NCBI GenBank assembly: GCA_039815505.1
Contig: JBCBZE010000001.1
Span: forward strand, 1 to 48,471
Direction of reading: 5' to 3'
Source: CANLWN01 sp039815505
GTDB lineage: Bacteria > Bacteroidota > Bacteroidia > Flavobacteriales > Flavobacteriaceae
DNA length: 48,471 nucleotides
Position 1 is the first letter of the stretch, and the number at the start of each line of letters is the position of its first letter. Positions 7,676 through 15,898 of this stretch are shown one piece after another. The position numbers and the translations under genes were made by a program. The notes under the pieces are model-generated. The model did no database searches and was not told the origin of the DNA. It was given only the letters and a program-made list of their open reading frames with translations.

Positions 7676-8137
7676 ATGGCGGTACACAAAATTTCAGAAG
7701 ATTTTTATGAAGACTCGTTTGCGTTGATTGCCGTGCACAGCAGTATGGAGGATTATGCCATGGCATATACCATTAATTTGCATTTAAAATGTAACCTACA
7801 AAGGTCACGTACAGATTTGGATGTTTCGAGACAGACTTCTTTCCCCATTTTTGAATGGAAGGATTTGGATAATGATGCATATTGGACTTTAATATCCAAT
7901 AATGGTAAAAAGAAGGAAGAAATCAATGAAAACGGTCTTTTTCAGGATCATTCATCGTACAGCATGTATTATTTGATTCCCGAGCATAAGGAGGTAGATT
8001 ATTTTTTAAAAATTGACCAAGAGAATATCAGTATTTCCGATACCATTATAGATTCTATACTTGGAATTCCACGAGTTATAATGGCATATACAGTAGAAAC
8101 CAGCACATTAAAATCTAAGAACAATTTAATCTTTTAA
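7676..8137 (+). CDS. IPExxxVDY family protein
   Basis: A 153-residue protein of unknown function with the motif IPEHKEVDYFLKI at about residues 101-113, which names this Bacteroidota family. It has no signal peptide or membrane segment, so it is probably cytoplasmic. It sits 4 bases before pyk, its usual neighbour in flavobacteria, and is probably co-transcribed with it. An AT-rich box TATATTTA (7649-7656) in the gap after rnc may be its promoter. Confidence 0.88.
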   Translation: MAVHKISEDFYEDSFALIAVHSSMEDYAMAYTINLHLKCNLQRSRTDLDVSRQTSFPIFEWKDLDNDAYWTLISNNGKKKEEINENGLFQDHSSYSMYYLIPEHKEVDYFLKIDQENISISDTIIDSILGIPRVIMAYTVETSTLKSKNNLIF

Positions 8138-8141
8138 AAAA

Positions 8142-9584
8142 ATGCCAAGCAAGAAAAAGACCAAGATAGTAGCTACTCTAGGACCGGCTACGAGCAAAAA
8201 GAATGTGCTCCAGGATATGATAGAAGCTGGCGTGGATGTCTTTCGGATAAATTTTTCCCATGCGGATTACGAAGATGTAAAGGAGCGTATTAAGATGATT
8301 CGCGAGCTCAATGATGAGCTAGGCACCAATACGTCCATTCTTGCGGATTTACAAGGACCTAAACTCAGAGTAGGCGTAATGGCAGGGGAGGTGGTAGTTT
8401 CTCCCGGGGACGAAATTACATTTGTTACGGGAGCACCTTTTGAAGGAAGTGCCGAAAAGGTCTATATGAACTATACCAATTTTCCAATAGATGTAAATCC
8501 AGGGGAACGTATTTTATTGGATGATGGTAAGCTTATATTTGAAGTACTTTCCACCAATAAGAAAGATCAAGTAAAAGCCAAAGTTGTACAAGGAGGCCCC
8601 TTGAAATCCAAAAAAGGCGTTAATTTGCCCAATACCAATATATCATTGCCCGCCCTTACCGAAAAGGATGTAAAGGATGCTATTTTCGCCATTTCCCAAA
8701 ACGTAGATTGGATAGCTTTGTCCTTTGTTCGCTTTAGTCAGGATTTAATTGATCTTCAAAATATCATTAAGGAACATTCCGAACATAAGGTTCCCATAGT
8801 CGCCAAGATAGAAAAACCTGAAGCCGTAGAGAATATAGATAAAATTGTGGCGTATTGCGATGGACTTATGGTGGCCAGAGGAGATCTAGGTGTGGAAGTT
8901 CCGGCACAGGAAGTACCTTTGATCCAGAAGCAATTGGTATTGCGTGCAAAAAAAGCAAGAATCCCGGTCATCATTGCCACACAGATGATGGAGACCATGA
9001 TCACCAGCTTAACACCAACACGTGCCGAAGTGAACGATGTGGCAAACTCCGTTATGGATGGGGCCGATGCGGTAATGCTTTCGGGAGAGACCTCGGTAGG
9101 AAACTATCCGGTACAGGTCATAGACAAAATGACCAGTATTCTAAAAAGTGTAGAGGGATCCGACTTAATCCAGGTCCCACATGACCCGCCACATATTAGG
9201 ACAAAAAGATATATTACAAAATCTGTTTGTTACCATGCCGCTATAATGGCCAATGAAATCAAGGCTAAAGCTATTTCTACATTGACCAATAGTGGTTACA
9301 CGGCTTTTCAAATTTCTGCATGGAGGCCTAGCGCCCATATTTTGGTTTTTACCTCCAATAAAAGAATATTGACCCAATTAAATCTACTTTGGGGTGTAAA
9401 GGCCTTTTATTATGACCGATATGTTTCTACGGATGAGACTATCGAAGACGTAAATAAAATAGCTTGTCAAAAAGGATTTTTGGATGTTGGAGACATGCTT
9501 ATAAGTTTGGCGGCAATGCCCATAAAAGACAAAGGAATGGTGAATACACTTAGGGTTACGGAAATAGAGAGCTGTAATTTTTAA
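8142..9584 (+). CDS. pyk: Pyruvate kinase
   Basis: Last step of glycolysis: phosphoenolpyruvate plus ADP gives pyruvate and ATP. It is 480 residues. The start KIVATLGPATS, ILADLQGPKLRVG, the signature VPIVAKIEKPEAVENI with the catalytic Lys, MVARGDLGVEVP for metal binding, and ATQMMETM are all in order. The C-terminal allosteric domain is complete. It ends the acpP-fabF-rnc-IPExxxVDY-pyk run and is followed by a strong terminator. Confidence 0.97.
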   Translation: MPSKKKTKIVATLGPATSKKNVLQDMIEAGVDVFRINFSHADYEDVKERIKMIRELNDELGTNTSILADLQGPKLRVGVMAGEVVVSPGDEITFVTGAPFEGSAEKVYMNYTNFPIDVNPGERILLDDGKLIFEVLSTNKKDQVKAKVVQGGPLKSKKGVNLPNTNISLPALTEKDVKDAIFAISQNVDWIALSFVRFSQDLIDLQNIIKEHSEHKVPIVAKIEKPEAVENIDKIVAYCDGLMVARGDLGVEVPAQEVPLIQKQLVLRAKKARIPVIIATQMMETMITSLTPTRAEVNDVANSVMDGADAVMLSGETSVGNYPVQVIDKMTSILKSVEGSDLIQVPHDPPHIRTKRYITKSVCYHAAIMANEIKAKAISTLTNSGYTAFQISAWRPSAHILVFTSNKRILTQLNLLWGVKAFYYDRYVSTDETIEDVNKIACQKGFLDVGDMLISLAAMPIKDKGMVNTLRVTEIESCNF

Positions 9585-9609
9585 ATATAGGTGTTTTCAT
9601 ATGTATTAA

Positions 9610-9650
9610 AAAATCCCGATAAAATAGATTTTATCGGGATTTTGTTTTTT
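9610..9650. terminator. Bidirectional terminator between pyk and the PAS gene
   Basis: A 16-bp inverted repeat (9610-9625 with 9628-9643, core ATCCCGAT/ATCGGGAT) flanked by A's on one side and TTTTGTTTTTT on the other. It serves pyk on the plus strand and plausibly the convergent PAS gene on the minus strand. Confidence 0.9.
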
Positions 9651-9666
9651 ACTTTGAAATAAACAC

Positions 9667-10188
9667 TTAAGCAACCTCGCGCTCGTAGGCGATGAAGTTT
9701 ACTATCTTTCCTTTTTTGTTGAAAATAGGCTCCCCTTTGATCCAGCACTTGTAGGGGCTTCCATTTTTACGATAATTCAAAATAACCGTCTCAAAAGGTA
9801 CTTTGTTCTTTACGGCCTTGGAAATATACTCGGTAGTTTCCAAACAAGTATCCTTCCCTTGGAACATTTTGGGTTTCTTTCCTATAATTTCATCAGCACT
9901 ATAACCATTCATTTTATAAATGTTATGGGTAGCATGTACAATGTTAAGATGGGAATCGGTAACCACTATAATATGCTCTTTATTGATTAATTCGTTGTCA
10001 AAATATGCGGAATATGACCATTCGTTTTTTTCCGCCAAACTAGTTAACCCATTGATATCATTATAGTCCTTGCAGATTTTATCAAAGTAGGATCTAAATA
10101 TATCCCATGAAACCAATGGTAGACCAATTATTTTCTGTGAATTGTAGAACTTATGAACAGCTCTATCGTAATTCTTTATTTCGTTCAT
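9667..10188 (-). CDS. Stand-alone PAS domain protein
   Basis: 173 residues. The PAS fold covers about residues 65-173: HIIVVTDSHLNIVHATHNIYKMNGYSADEIIGKKPKMFQGKDT, then YRKNGSPYKCWIKGEPIFN. The GKKPKMFQG stretch is where LOV photoreceptors carry their flavin Cys (NCRFLQG); here Lys replaces it, so flavin adduct chemistry is not expected. There is no kinase, HTH or cyclase output domain and no membrane segment. It is probably a small cytoplasmic sensor acting through a partner that is not encoded next to it. Confidence 0.8.
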   Translation of the reverse strand: MNEIKNYDRAVHKFYNSQKIIGLPLVSWDIFRSYFDKICKDYNDINGLTSLAEKNEWSYSAYFDNELINKEHIIVVTDSHLNIVHATHNIYKMNGYSADEIIGKKPKMFQGKDTCLETTEYISKAVKNKVPFETVILNYRKNGSPYKCWIKGEPIFNKKGKIVNFIAYEREVA

Positions 10189-10499
10189 CCGTTAAAAGTG
10201 TTGCGCTGCCAAAAAGGCATTGAAAATTTAATGTTAAGGGCATAAAACAGAAAAACATAAAGTTCTATTTCATAGCAATTTATCTCAATATTACTAAAAG
10301 AATTTTTCCGGTAAAAATTTGGACCTATGATTAACAGTTTTGTTTAATAAAAGCTGTTCAGAATACATTTTTGAATATGTAAGCATAAACAAAAAGTAGA
10401 GACCTAATAGATGTAAGCGTGATTTATCCAATAGGCAGGTGCACTTATTTTATGTGGTTTTTAACCATTTATTCATTATTTACACTAAATTTCAAGGAT
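10189..10499. other. Intergenic region, divergent promoters expected
   Basis: About 310 AT-rich bases between the PAS gene and the AraC regulator. No ORF of coding quality and no clear hairpin. TAAATTTC, just upstream of the AraC ATG, is a weak -7 candidate. Confidence 0.4.
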
Positions 10500-11348
10500 A
10501 TGAAGTTTGAGTTTTACAATCCTAAAATTGGATCTCTTTTTGGGTTTACCGATAATATTGAAAAAAATAAGGGTCTTTTTTCGATCAATTCAGGCACCAT
10601 AAATATTCTATGGAATAGAAATAGTAATCCGGTAACTTTTCGGATTGATGATATGGAGGTAAAATTACTTCCCGATCAGCTGGTCACTACCACTTATCTG
10701 CAGCACGTTCACTACGACAACGGTCAAGGTCCGCTTACCGCCTTTTTGTTCAATAGGGAGTTTTATTGTATTTCTGATCATGACAGCGAAATTTCCTGTA
10801 ATGGAATTTTATTTTTTGGGACGCAAGACCTTCCCGTAGTTACCATACCAAAAAATCAATTAAGGAAGTTCAACACCCTATATGAGGTTTTTGAAGACGA
10901 ATTTTCTACTCCTGATAAAATCCAGGGCGATATGCTACAGATGTTATTAAAAAGGCTCATTATCATTTGCACCAGACTTGCCAAGGAGCAGCATATTGTC
11001 AAGAAATTGGATAACGAGCAAATAGATATAATCCGAAAATTTAATGTTTTGGTGGATGTGCATTATAAAACCAAACGAAAAGTTAGTGATTATGCCGAGA
11101 TGCTCTTTAAATCGCCTAAAACGCTCTCTAACCTCTTTGCTATCTATAATCAGAAATCCCCTCAACAGGTTATCTTGGAGCGTATTTCTCTTGAAGCCAA
11201 GAGATTAATGAACTTCACCGACAAGCAAAATCAAGAAATTGCGTATGAACTGGGATTTAACGACGCAGCCCATTTTAGTCGGTTTTTCAAAAAAATGACC
11301 TCATATTCACCTACACAATATCGTGAAATGATGGTTTTGTCCGCTTAA
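10500..11348 (+). CDS. AraC-family transcriptional regulator
   Basis: 282 residues from the ATG at MKFEFYNPKIG. An upstream GTG would add 27 odd residues and is less likely. Residues about 1-150 look like a cupin-type sensing domain (VTFRIDDMEVKLLPDQLVTT). Residues about 185-280 form the double helix-turn-helix: KVSDYAEMLFKSPKTLSNLF, then EIAYELGFNDAAHFSRFFKKMTSYSPTQYR, the AraC signature. It lies 92 bases upstream of the small-ORF/AhpD-like/cupredoxin-like group on the same strand and may control it; that is inference from position. Confidence 0.9.
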   Translation: MKFEFYNPKIGSLFGFTDNIEKNKGLFSINSGTINILWNRNSNPVTFRIDDMEVKLLPDQLVTTTYLQHVHYDNGQGPLTAFLFNREFYCISDHDSEISCNGILFFGTQDLPVVTIPKNQLRKFNTLYEVFEDEFSTPDKIQGDMLQMLLKRLIIICTRLAKEQHIVKKLDNEQIDIIRKFNVLVDVHYKTKRKVSDYAEMLFKSPKTLSNLFAIYNQKSPQQVILERISLEAKRLMNFTDKQNQEIAYELGFNDAAHFSRFFKKMTSYSPTQYREMMVLSA

Positions 11349-11440
11349 CGGGAAATATGTACAAGCACTCGGGCAATCCCTACTAACATTCTCCTTGTAT
11401 CTCTACGCATCTTTGCCCTGTAATTTAAAAACGCGTAAAG

Positions 11441-11596
11441 ATGAACGTACAATTGAAATCCATTTTTAACAGTATTCAATTTTTTGGTCGTAGTGGCAAA
11501 CAAGTTTTGCAAACCATAAGTCCAAAAACAAGTTGTGAAGAAAAAGAGAATCACGATTTCTATTGTGATTCTGAAAGACCATATGTTCAATTCTAA
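11441..11596 (+). CDS. Small protein, 51 residues, unknown
   Basis: An uninterrupted ATG-to-TAA frame beginning MNVQLKSIFNSIQFFGR and ending SERPYVQF. It ends 12 bases before the AhpD-like gene and reads as coding: ordinary codons, hydrophobic and basic N-terminal half, acidic C-terminal half with two Cys (TSCEEKE and FYCDSE). There is no signal peptide or membrane helix. An 8-bp inverted repeat (11547-11554 with 11565-11572) lies within it. I do not recognise the family; it could be a leader ORF or a small redox or metal-related peptide given its neighbours. Confidence 0.5.
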   Translation: MNVQLKSIFNSIQFFGRSGKQVLQTISPKTSCEEKENHDFYCDSERPYVQF

Positions 11597-11608
11597 AACA
11601 AAAAAAAT

Positions 11609-12157
11609 ATGAGCACATTTAATGTACCTAAGAGAGAAGAAGTAAGCGCTAACAATCAAGCGATATTTGATAAGCTGGAAAAAGCTGTTGGTTTTGTCCC
11701 CAACCTTTTTGCCACTTATGCCCATTCCGAAAACGCACTGGCCACTTACTTGACTTTGCAAAATGCGAAAACCTCCTTAAAAGCTAAGGAAAAAGAGGTG
11801 GTAAACCTTGCCGTAAGCGAGGTAAATTACTGTATTTATTGTTTATCCGCACATACGGCGATCGGAAAAATGAACGGGTTTACGGATGAGCAAATTTTAG
11901 AGCTTAGAGCGGGGTCTGCTTCTTTCGACAACAGATTGGATGCCTTGGCCCGTTTGGCCCGAAACCTTACTGAAAACAGAGGGGCGGCAGACGATATCGT
12001 TATTGAAAATTTCTTTAACGCAGGATGGACCAAGGAAAATTTAGTGGATACTATTGTTTTGGTAGGGGATAAAACAATTTCCAACTATTTACATAAAACA
12101 ACCAAGGTGCCCGTAGATTTTCCCGTGGCGCAACCTTTGGAAACCGCAGAAGTATAA
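11609..12157 (+). CDS. Carboxymuconolactone decarboxylase/AhpD-like protein
   Basis: 182 residues of the AhpD-like fold. The redox centre CIYCLSAHT (CxxC followed by His) is at about residues 73-81, with the upstream acidic residue in KEKEVVNLAVSEVNYC. These proteins act as peroxidase-associated disulphide reductases. It starts after an A-rich tract at 11597-11608 and is followed 42 bases later by the cupredoxin-like gene, so the group looks like a stress operon. The exact substrate is unknown. Confidence 0.85.
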   Translation: MSTFNVPKREEVSANNQAIFDKLEKAVGFVPNLFATYAHSENALATYLTLQNAKTSLKAKEKEVVNLAVSEVNYCIYCLSAHTAIGKMNGFTDEQILELRAGSASFDNRLDALARLARNLTENRGAADDIVIENFFNAGWTKENLVDTIVLVGDKTISNYLHKTTKVPVDFPVAQPLETAEV

Positions 12158-12199
12158 TTTAATCACATCACACATAATTTAAATTTTAAAAACAACAAA

Positions 12200-12592
12200 A
12201 TGAAAAAAGTAATCGCAGTATTAGTATTGGCTTTAAGTGCCTCATTTAGCATGAACGCTCAGGAGAAGGAGAAAATGGAGAAATCCCATCAAACCATTTC
12301 CTTGGAGCAAACTCCTGGGGAGTTTACCCAAAAACAACTGACCGTGGCAGCTGGAACCTATATTTTTGAAATTTCCAATAATGCCGTGGGACATGATGTG
12401 GGGTTTGTGTTGGTAGAAAAGGGCAAGGATGTCAGCAAGCCAGAAAATCACATAGCAACGGCTTATGTTACAAAACCTGTTGCTACCGGTGCAACGCAAA
12501 CATCTAAACCCACGACGTTGGCCAAAGGGGAATATGTATATTTCTGCCCTTTAAACCCAACGGCAACGGATAATACGTTGACTGTAGAGTAG
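12200..12592 (+). CDS. Secreted cupredoxin-like protein with degraded copper site
   Basis: 130 residues. A signal peptide (MKKVIAVLVLALSASFSMNAQ) sends it to the periplasm. The rest fits a plastocyanin-like beta sandwich: TVAAGTYIFEISNNAVGHDVGFVL, then GEYVYFCPLNPTATDNTLTV. A blue copper protein needs His, Cys, His and usually Met (CPxHxxM). Here the first His and the Cys are present but the second His is Asn and the Met is missing, so normal type-1 copper is doubtful. It is the last gene before a strong terminator. Confidence 0.75.
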   Translation: MKKVIAVLVLALSASFSMNAQEKEKMEKSHQTISLEQTPGEFTQKQLTVAAGTYIFEISNNAVGHDVGFVLVEKGKDVSKPENHIATAYVTKPVATGATQTSKPTTLAKGEYVYFCPLNPTATDNTLTVE

Positions 12593-12612
12593 TATAAAGG
12601 AATAGAAGAGTT

Positions 12613-12646
12613 AAAAAGCCCTGACCTAAAGTCAGGGCTTTTTGCT
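12613..12646 (+). terminator. Intrinsic terminator after the cupredoxin-like gene
   Basis: A 13-bp stem AAAAAGCCCTGAC (12613-12625) / GTCAGGGCTTTTT (12631-12643) with a 5-base loop. It is symmetric enough to end the convergent short-chain dehydrogenase transcript too. Confidence 0.9.
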
Positions 12647-12666
12647 TATACCTATGTTTGATCTTC

Positions 12667-13413
12667 CTAATTTCTCCCGGCCATAACACCACCATCGGTA
12701 TCCCAGATAGCCCCTGTGACCCACGAAGCTTTATTGGACAATAAAAAACCAATGACTTCGGCAACTTCCTCAGCTTGTCCGTTACGACCAATTGGATGAA
12801 AACCATTAAAACCTTCCAAAGCCTTATTGGCCTCTTCCCGCCCTCCAAAGACCGAATCATAAACAGGGGTTTGAACCACGGCCGGAGAAACTGCGTTGAC
12901 GCGGATATTATCATCGGCAAGTTCCATAGCCAAATGTTGCGTTAAACTGTGCAAACCGGCCTTTTGCATGGAGTAAGCGGATGAAGGAGTGGCCTTAACC
13001 GATTGTTTGGCCCACATAGAACCTACATTGACAATAGCTCCACCACCGGTAGCTTTCATCTTTTTTGCTACGGCCTGTGTGGCAAAAAAGAAACCTTTGT
13101 TCAAGTTGAGGTATGAATCATAATCCTCGGAGGTATGATCTAGGAATGGTTTAGGAGCAAATATACCCGAGGCATTTACCAAATAGTCTACATTCTCCAA
13201 TTGGTTAATATGGGAAACCAATATATTAACCTCTTTTTCGTTGGTGATATCCACCTTATGAGGTATTATTCCGTTTAGGTTCGTTAATTTATGTGCACTT
13301 CTACCTACCACATGTACGGTGGCACCGCCATTTACCAGTGCTTTGGTAATTGCTTCACCAATACCACTAGTGCCACCGATAATGATTGCTGTTTTGTTTT
13401 TGAAATTTGACAT
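12667..13413 (-). CDS. Short-chain dehydrogenase/reductase
   Basis: 248 residues, NAD(P)-dependent oxidoreductase. The cofactor motif IIGGTSGIGEAI is at residues 11-22, NASG follows near 82, and the catalytic Ser and YSMQK (YxxxK) lie near 146-151. The ending TGAIWDTDGG is typical. The substrate is unknown. It lies downstream of the TetR gene on the same strand, and a palindrome shared with the TetR promoter sits 27-42 bases before its ATG, so it is probably that regulator's main target. Confidence 0.9.
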   Translation of the reverse strand: MSNFKNKTAIIIGGTSGIGEAITKALVNGGATVHVVGRSAHKLTNLNGIIPHKVDITNEKEVNILVSHINQLENVDYLVNASGIFAPKPFLDHTSEDYDSYLNLNKGFFFATQAVAKKMKATGGGAIVNVGSMWAKQSVKATPSSAYSMQKAGLHSLTQHLAMELADDNIRVNAVSPAVVQTPVYDSVFGGREEANKALEGFNGFHPIGRNGQAEEVAEVIGFLLSNKASWVTGAIWDTDGGVMAGRN

Positions 13414-13439
13414 TTTTTTAATTTTTAAGTTAATAATGA

Positions 13440-13455
13440 ACAGACAAGTCTGTCT
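13440..13455 (-). promoter_or_regulatory. Operator-like palindrome upstream of the dehydrogenase
   Basis: ACAGAC-AA-GTCTGT is a perfect 6-bp inverted repeat with a 2-base centre (13440-13453). The 12-mer ACAAGTCTGTCT inside it recurs at 14058-14069 before the TetR gene. Probable TetR binding site. Confidence 0.6.
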
Positions 13456-13472
13456 TTTAATGAATAAAATTT

Positions 13473-14036
13473 TTATGCAATCAATTGTTTTCCAATGTTC
13501 TTTGCCGCATGTATGGGCCAGTCATTTCCGTGCAAATGACTTTCACTTACTGCGCTTTCATATAATAAGTACAAGCTCTTGGCCAACTTTTTTCCCGCAT
13601 TGTTGGAAATATTGGGAACATTGTGAGATACAACTTGATTTAAAAAGCATATCAACTCATTTTTCTGACATTGAATTTCTCTTCGAATAGTGATATTATC
13701 CGCGGGGATTTCAGCAATGGTTCGTATGCACCAACATCCACTGAAGTTAGGTTCTTTATAAAATTCCTTCAGAAAATCAAAAATACCCAACAATTGAACT
13801 TTACCTTTTGGTTTCGTAGCAATGAAGTTCTTTATAGTTTTCAGGAAAAAATCGTTTTTATACTTTAAATAGGCAATACAGATGTCCTCTTTAGATTTAA
13901 AATGATGATAAAGAGTTGCTTTGGCTATACCGGCTTCGGCAATAATTTCATTGATTCCGGTAGCATTATAACCGTTGGCATAGAACAAATCGGCAGCTGT
14001 TTGGATAATATGTTGCCGTATTTCGGATCTTTTCAT
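13473..14036 (-). CDS. TetR/AcrR-family repressor
   Basis: 187 residues from the ATG at MKRSEIRQ; the frame opens two codons earlier with TTG. The N-terminal helix-turn-helix is complete: IIQTAADLFYANGYNATGINEIIAEAGIAKATLYHHFKSKEDI at about residues 8-50. The C-terminal ligand domain is variable and gives no ligand. It lies 59 bases before the dehydrogenase on the same strand and probably represses both itself and that gene through the shared motif. Confidence 0.92.
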   Translation of the reverse strand: MKRSEIRQHIIQTAADLFYANGYNATGINEIIAEAGIAKATLYHHFKSKEDICIAYLKYKNDFFLKTIKNFIATKPKGKVQLLGIFDFLKEFYKEPNFSGCWCIRTIAEIPADNITIRREIQCQKNELICFLNQVVSHNVPNISNNAGKKLAKSLYLLYESAVSESHLHGNDWPIHAAKNIGKQLIA

Positions 14037-14055
14037 GCGCAAATATACTAAAAAT

Positions 14056-14069
14056 GAACAAGTCTGTCT
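14056..14069 (-). promoter_or_regulatory. Operator half-site upstream of the TetR gene
   Basis: GAACAAGTCTGTCT, 20-33 bases before the TetR ATG. It shares 12 bases with the palindrome at 13440-13455, but the left half is degraded, so binding here may be weaker (autoregulation). Confidence 0.5.
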
Positions 14070-14089
14070 ATTTTTAATAATGGGGTGTC

Positions 14090-15187
14090 CTACAAATCAA
14101 ATTTTAATTGTACGGAAACAATTTCTTCCGCAGGTTTTTCCTTTTTTTCCGTGTTTAGATTGGCCAGGGAAATCCCTAGTAGACGAACGGAATTCTGAAG
14201 TTCCTCCTGATACAAAAGCTCTTTGGCCACATTCATGATCAGATTTTTATCGGCGATGAAATATGGGAGTGTTTTACTTCGGGTCTGCAATGTAAAATCA
14301 CTGTACTTAATCTTTAAAGTAATGGTCTTACCGGCGACTTTGGATTTTTTTAAACGTCTTTCCAATTCCTCGGCAATATTTTCCAATCGTTCCAACATAA
14401 AAATTTCGCTACTAAGGTTTTCACTAAAAGTTCGCTCCGCACCAATTGATTTTGGAATGCGATGAGGCTTTACGGCACTGTTATGTATTCCGCGTACCAC
14501 ATGATAATAGTAAGCCCCACTTTTCCCGAAAGTTGATTCCAGAAAATCCAATGATTTTTCCTTAAGGTCTTTTCCGGTAAAAATGCCGGATTTATACATT
14601 TTTTCCGCTGTGACCTTACCTACCCCGTAGAACTTTCTAATTTCAAGATCTTCTAAAAATTGAATTACCTCTTCTGGATTTACCGTCTTCTGTCCATTAG
14701 GTTTATTATAGTCACTGGCTACCTTGGCAATGAATTTATTAATGGAAATTCCTGCTGAAGCCGTTAAACCCAACTCATTGAAAATACGTTGTCTTATTTC
14801 ACTGGCTAAGAGCGTGGCCGATGGATTTCCCTTTTTATTGATCGTGACATCCAAATAAGCTTCATCCAGGGAAAGAGGTTCCACCAAATTGGTATAATCA
14901 AAAAAAATTGCTCTAATACTTTGAGAAATTTCCTTATACCTCGAAAATCTGGGCTTTACAAAAATAAGATCTGGACAGTTTTTTTTGGCCAAATAACCGC
15001 TCATTGCACTCCTGACCCCAAATTTTCTTGCCTCGTAACTAGCTGCCGAGACTACACCCCTTCTCTCACCACCACCAACAGCCAAAGGTTTTCCTCTTAA
15101 ATCGGGATTGTCCAATTGTTCTACGGAAGCGTAGAAGGCATCCATATCTACGTGTATAATTTTTCGTAAGGGAAAATCATAGGACAT
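14090..15187 (-). CDS. dinB: DNA polymerase IV
   Basis: Y-family translesion polymerase, 365 residues from the ATG at MSYDFPLR; the frame opens with TTG two codons earlier. HVDMDAFYASVEQ carries the first catalytic Asp and the steric-gate region, and LSLDEAYLDV the second acidic pair. The helix-hairpin-helix region (FYGVGKVTAEKMYKSGI) and little-finger domain follow. The last residues (VQLKFDL) resemble a sliding-clamp-binding motif. The start lies 27 bases from the divergent oxidoreductase start, and the message may be leaderless. Confidence 0.95.
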   Translation of the reverse strand: MSYDFPLRKIIHVDMDAFYASVEQLDNPDLRGKPLAVGGGERRGVVSAASYEARKFGVRSAMSGYLAKKNCPDLIFVKPRFSRYKEISQSIRAIFFDYTNLVEPLSLDEAYLDVTINKKGNPSATLLASEIRQRIFNELGLTASAGISINKFIAKVASDYNKPNGQKTVNPEEVIQFLEDLEIRKFYGVGKVTAEKMYKSGIFTGKDLKEKSLDFLESTFGKSGAYYYHVVRGIHNSAVKPHRIPKSIGAERTFSENLSSEIFMLERLENIAEELERRLKKSKVAGKTITLKIKYSDFTLQTRSKTLPYFIADKNLIMNVAKELLYQEELQNSVRLLGISLANLNTEKKEKPAEEIVSVQLKFDL

Positions 15188-15190
15188 ATA

Positions 15191-15209
15191 CAAATTTAAG
15201 TTATATTTA
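15191..15209. promoter_or_regulatory. Back-to-back -7 boxes in the dinB divergent gap
   Basis: Minus strand: TAAATTTG (15191-15198), a perfect TAnnTTTG, ends 3 bases before the dinB ATG. Plus strand: TATATTTA (15202-15209) ends 5 bases before the ATG at 15215. Transcription from either would start at or next to the start codon. I find no clear TTG element for either. Confidence 0.45.
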
Positions 15210-15214
15210 GTTTG

Positions 15215-15898
15215 ATGGGGTTAACAGGGAAAACGGCCATACTGCTTGGTGCCACAGGACTTACGGGAACTTTCTTGACACATATTTTGTTGGGAGATCA
15301 TCGGTATGTAAAGGTAAAGTCATTTTCTAGATCCCCAATTGGGTTTTCACACCCCAAACTAGAGGAATATCTAGTTGATGTTTTGGAATTAAAAAATAAT
15401 GAAGGTGATTTTATAGGTGATGAGGTTTTTTGTTGTGTGGGTACGACAAAGGACAAAACACCCAACAAAAACGCATATAAAAAAATAGATTACGGTATTC
15501 CCGTAAGTGCCGCCCGTTTATGTAAGGACAAGAATATGAAGACCTTTATAGTCATCTCCTCATTGGGAGCGGATGCTAAAAGCCCGGTTTTTTATAATAG
15601 AACAAAAGGAGAAATGGAGGAAGAGGTTATTGGACTTCAGGTTGCAAAAACCCATATTTTGAGACCTTCGTTGATCAGTGGTAGCCGTAAAGAGAGGAGA
15701 GTAGGGGAATGGTTGGCCAAACAAATGATGAAAGCTGTTGATCCCCTTTTGCTGGGATCTTTAAAAAAATATAGGTCGATCGGTCCGAATGCCATTGCAA
15801 AAAGTATGGTTTGGTTGGCCAATACCGACTATGAACATGTTTATGTTGAGTCCGATCAAATTCACCGAATTTCGGAAAAAGCACTAGGTGATGATTGA
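15215..15898 (+). CDS. NAD(P)-binding Rossmann protein, HTATIP2/TIP30-like
   Basis: 227 residues from the ATG at MGLTGKTA; a TTG precedes it. The dinucleotide motif ILLGATGLTGTFL is at residues 8-20. CCVGTTKDKTPNKNAYKKIDYG, VISSLGAD and YNRTKGEMEEEV follow the atypical SDR pattern of the TIP30 group. The substrate is unknown. The stop overlaps the CYTH gene start by 8 bases, so the two are coupled. Confidence 0.85.
   Translation: MGLTGKTAILLGATGLTGTFLTHILLGDHRYVKVKSFSRSPIGFSHPKLEEYLVDVLELKNNEGDFIGDEVFCCVGTTKDKTPNKNAYKKIDYGIPVSAARLCKDKNMKTFIVISSLGADAKSPVFYNRTKGEMEEEVIGLQVAKTHILRPSLISGSRKERRVGEWLAKQMMKAVDPLLLGSLKKYRSIGPNAIAKSMVWLANTDYEHVYVESDQIHRISEKALGDD

Noticed and set aside
9667..10188. 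PAS protein as a LOV blue-light receptor
   Set aside because: The flavin-binding Cys of the NCRFLQG motif is replaced by Lys in GKKPKMFQG, so the key photochemical residue is missing.
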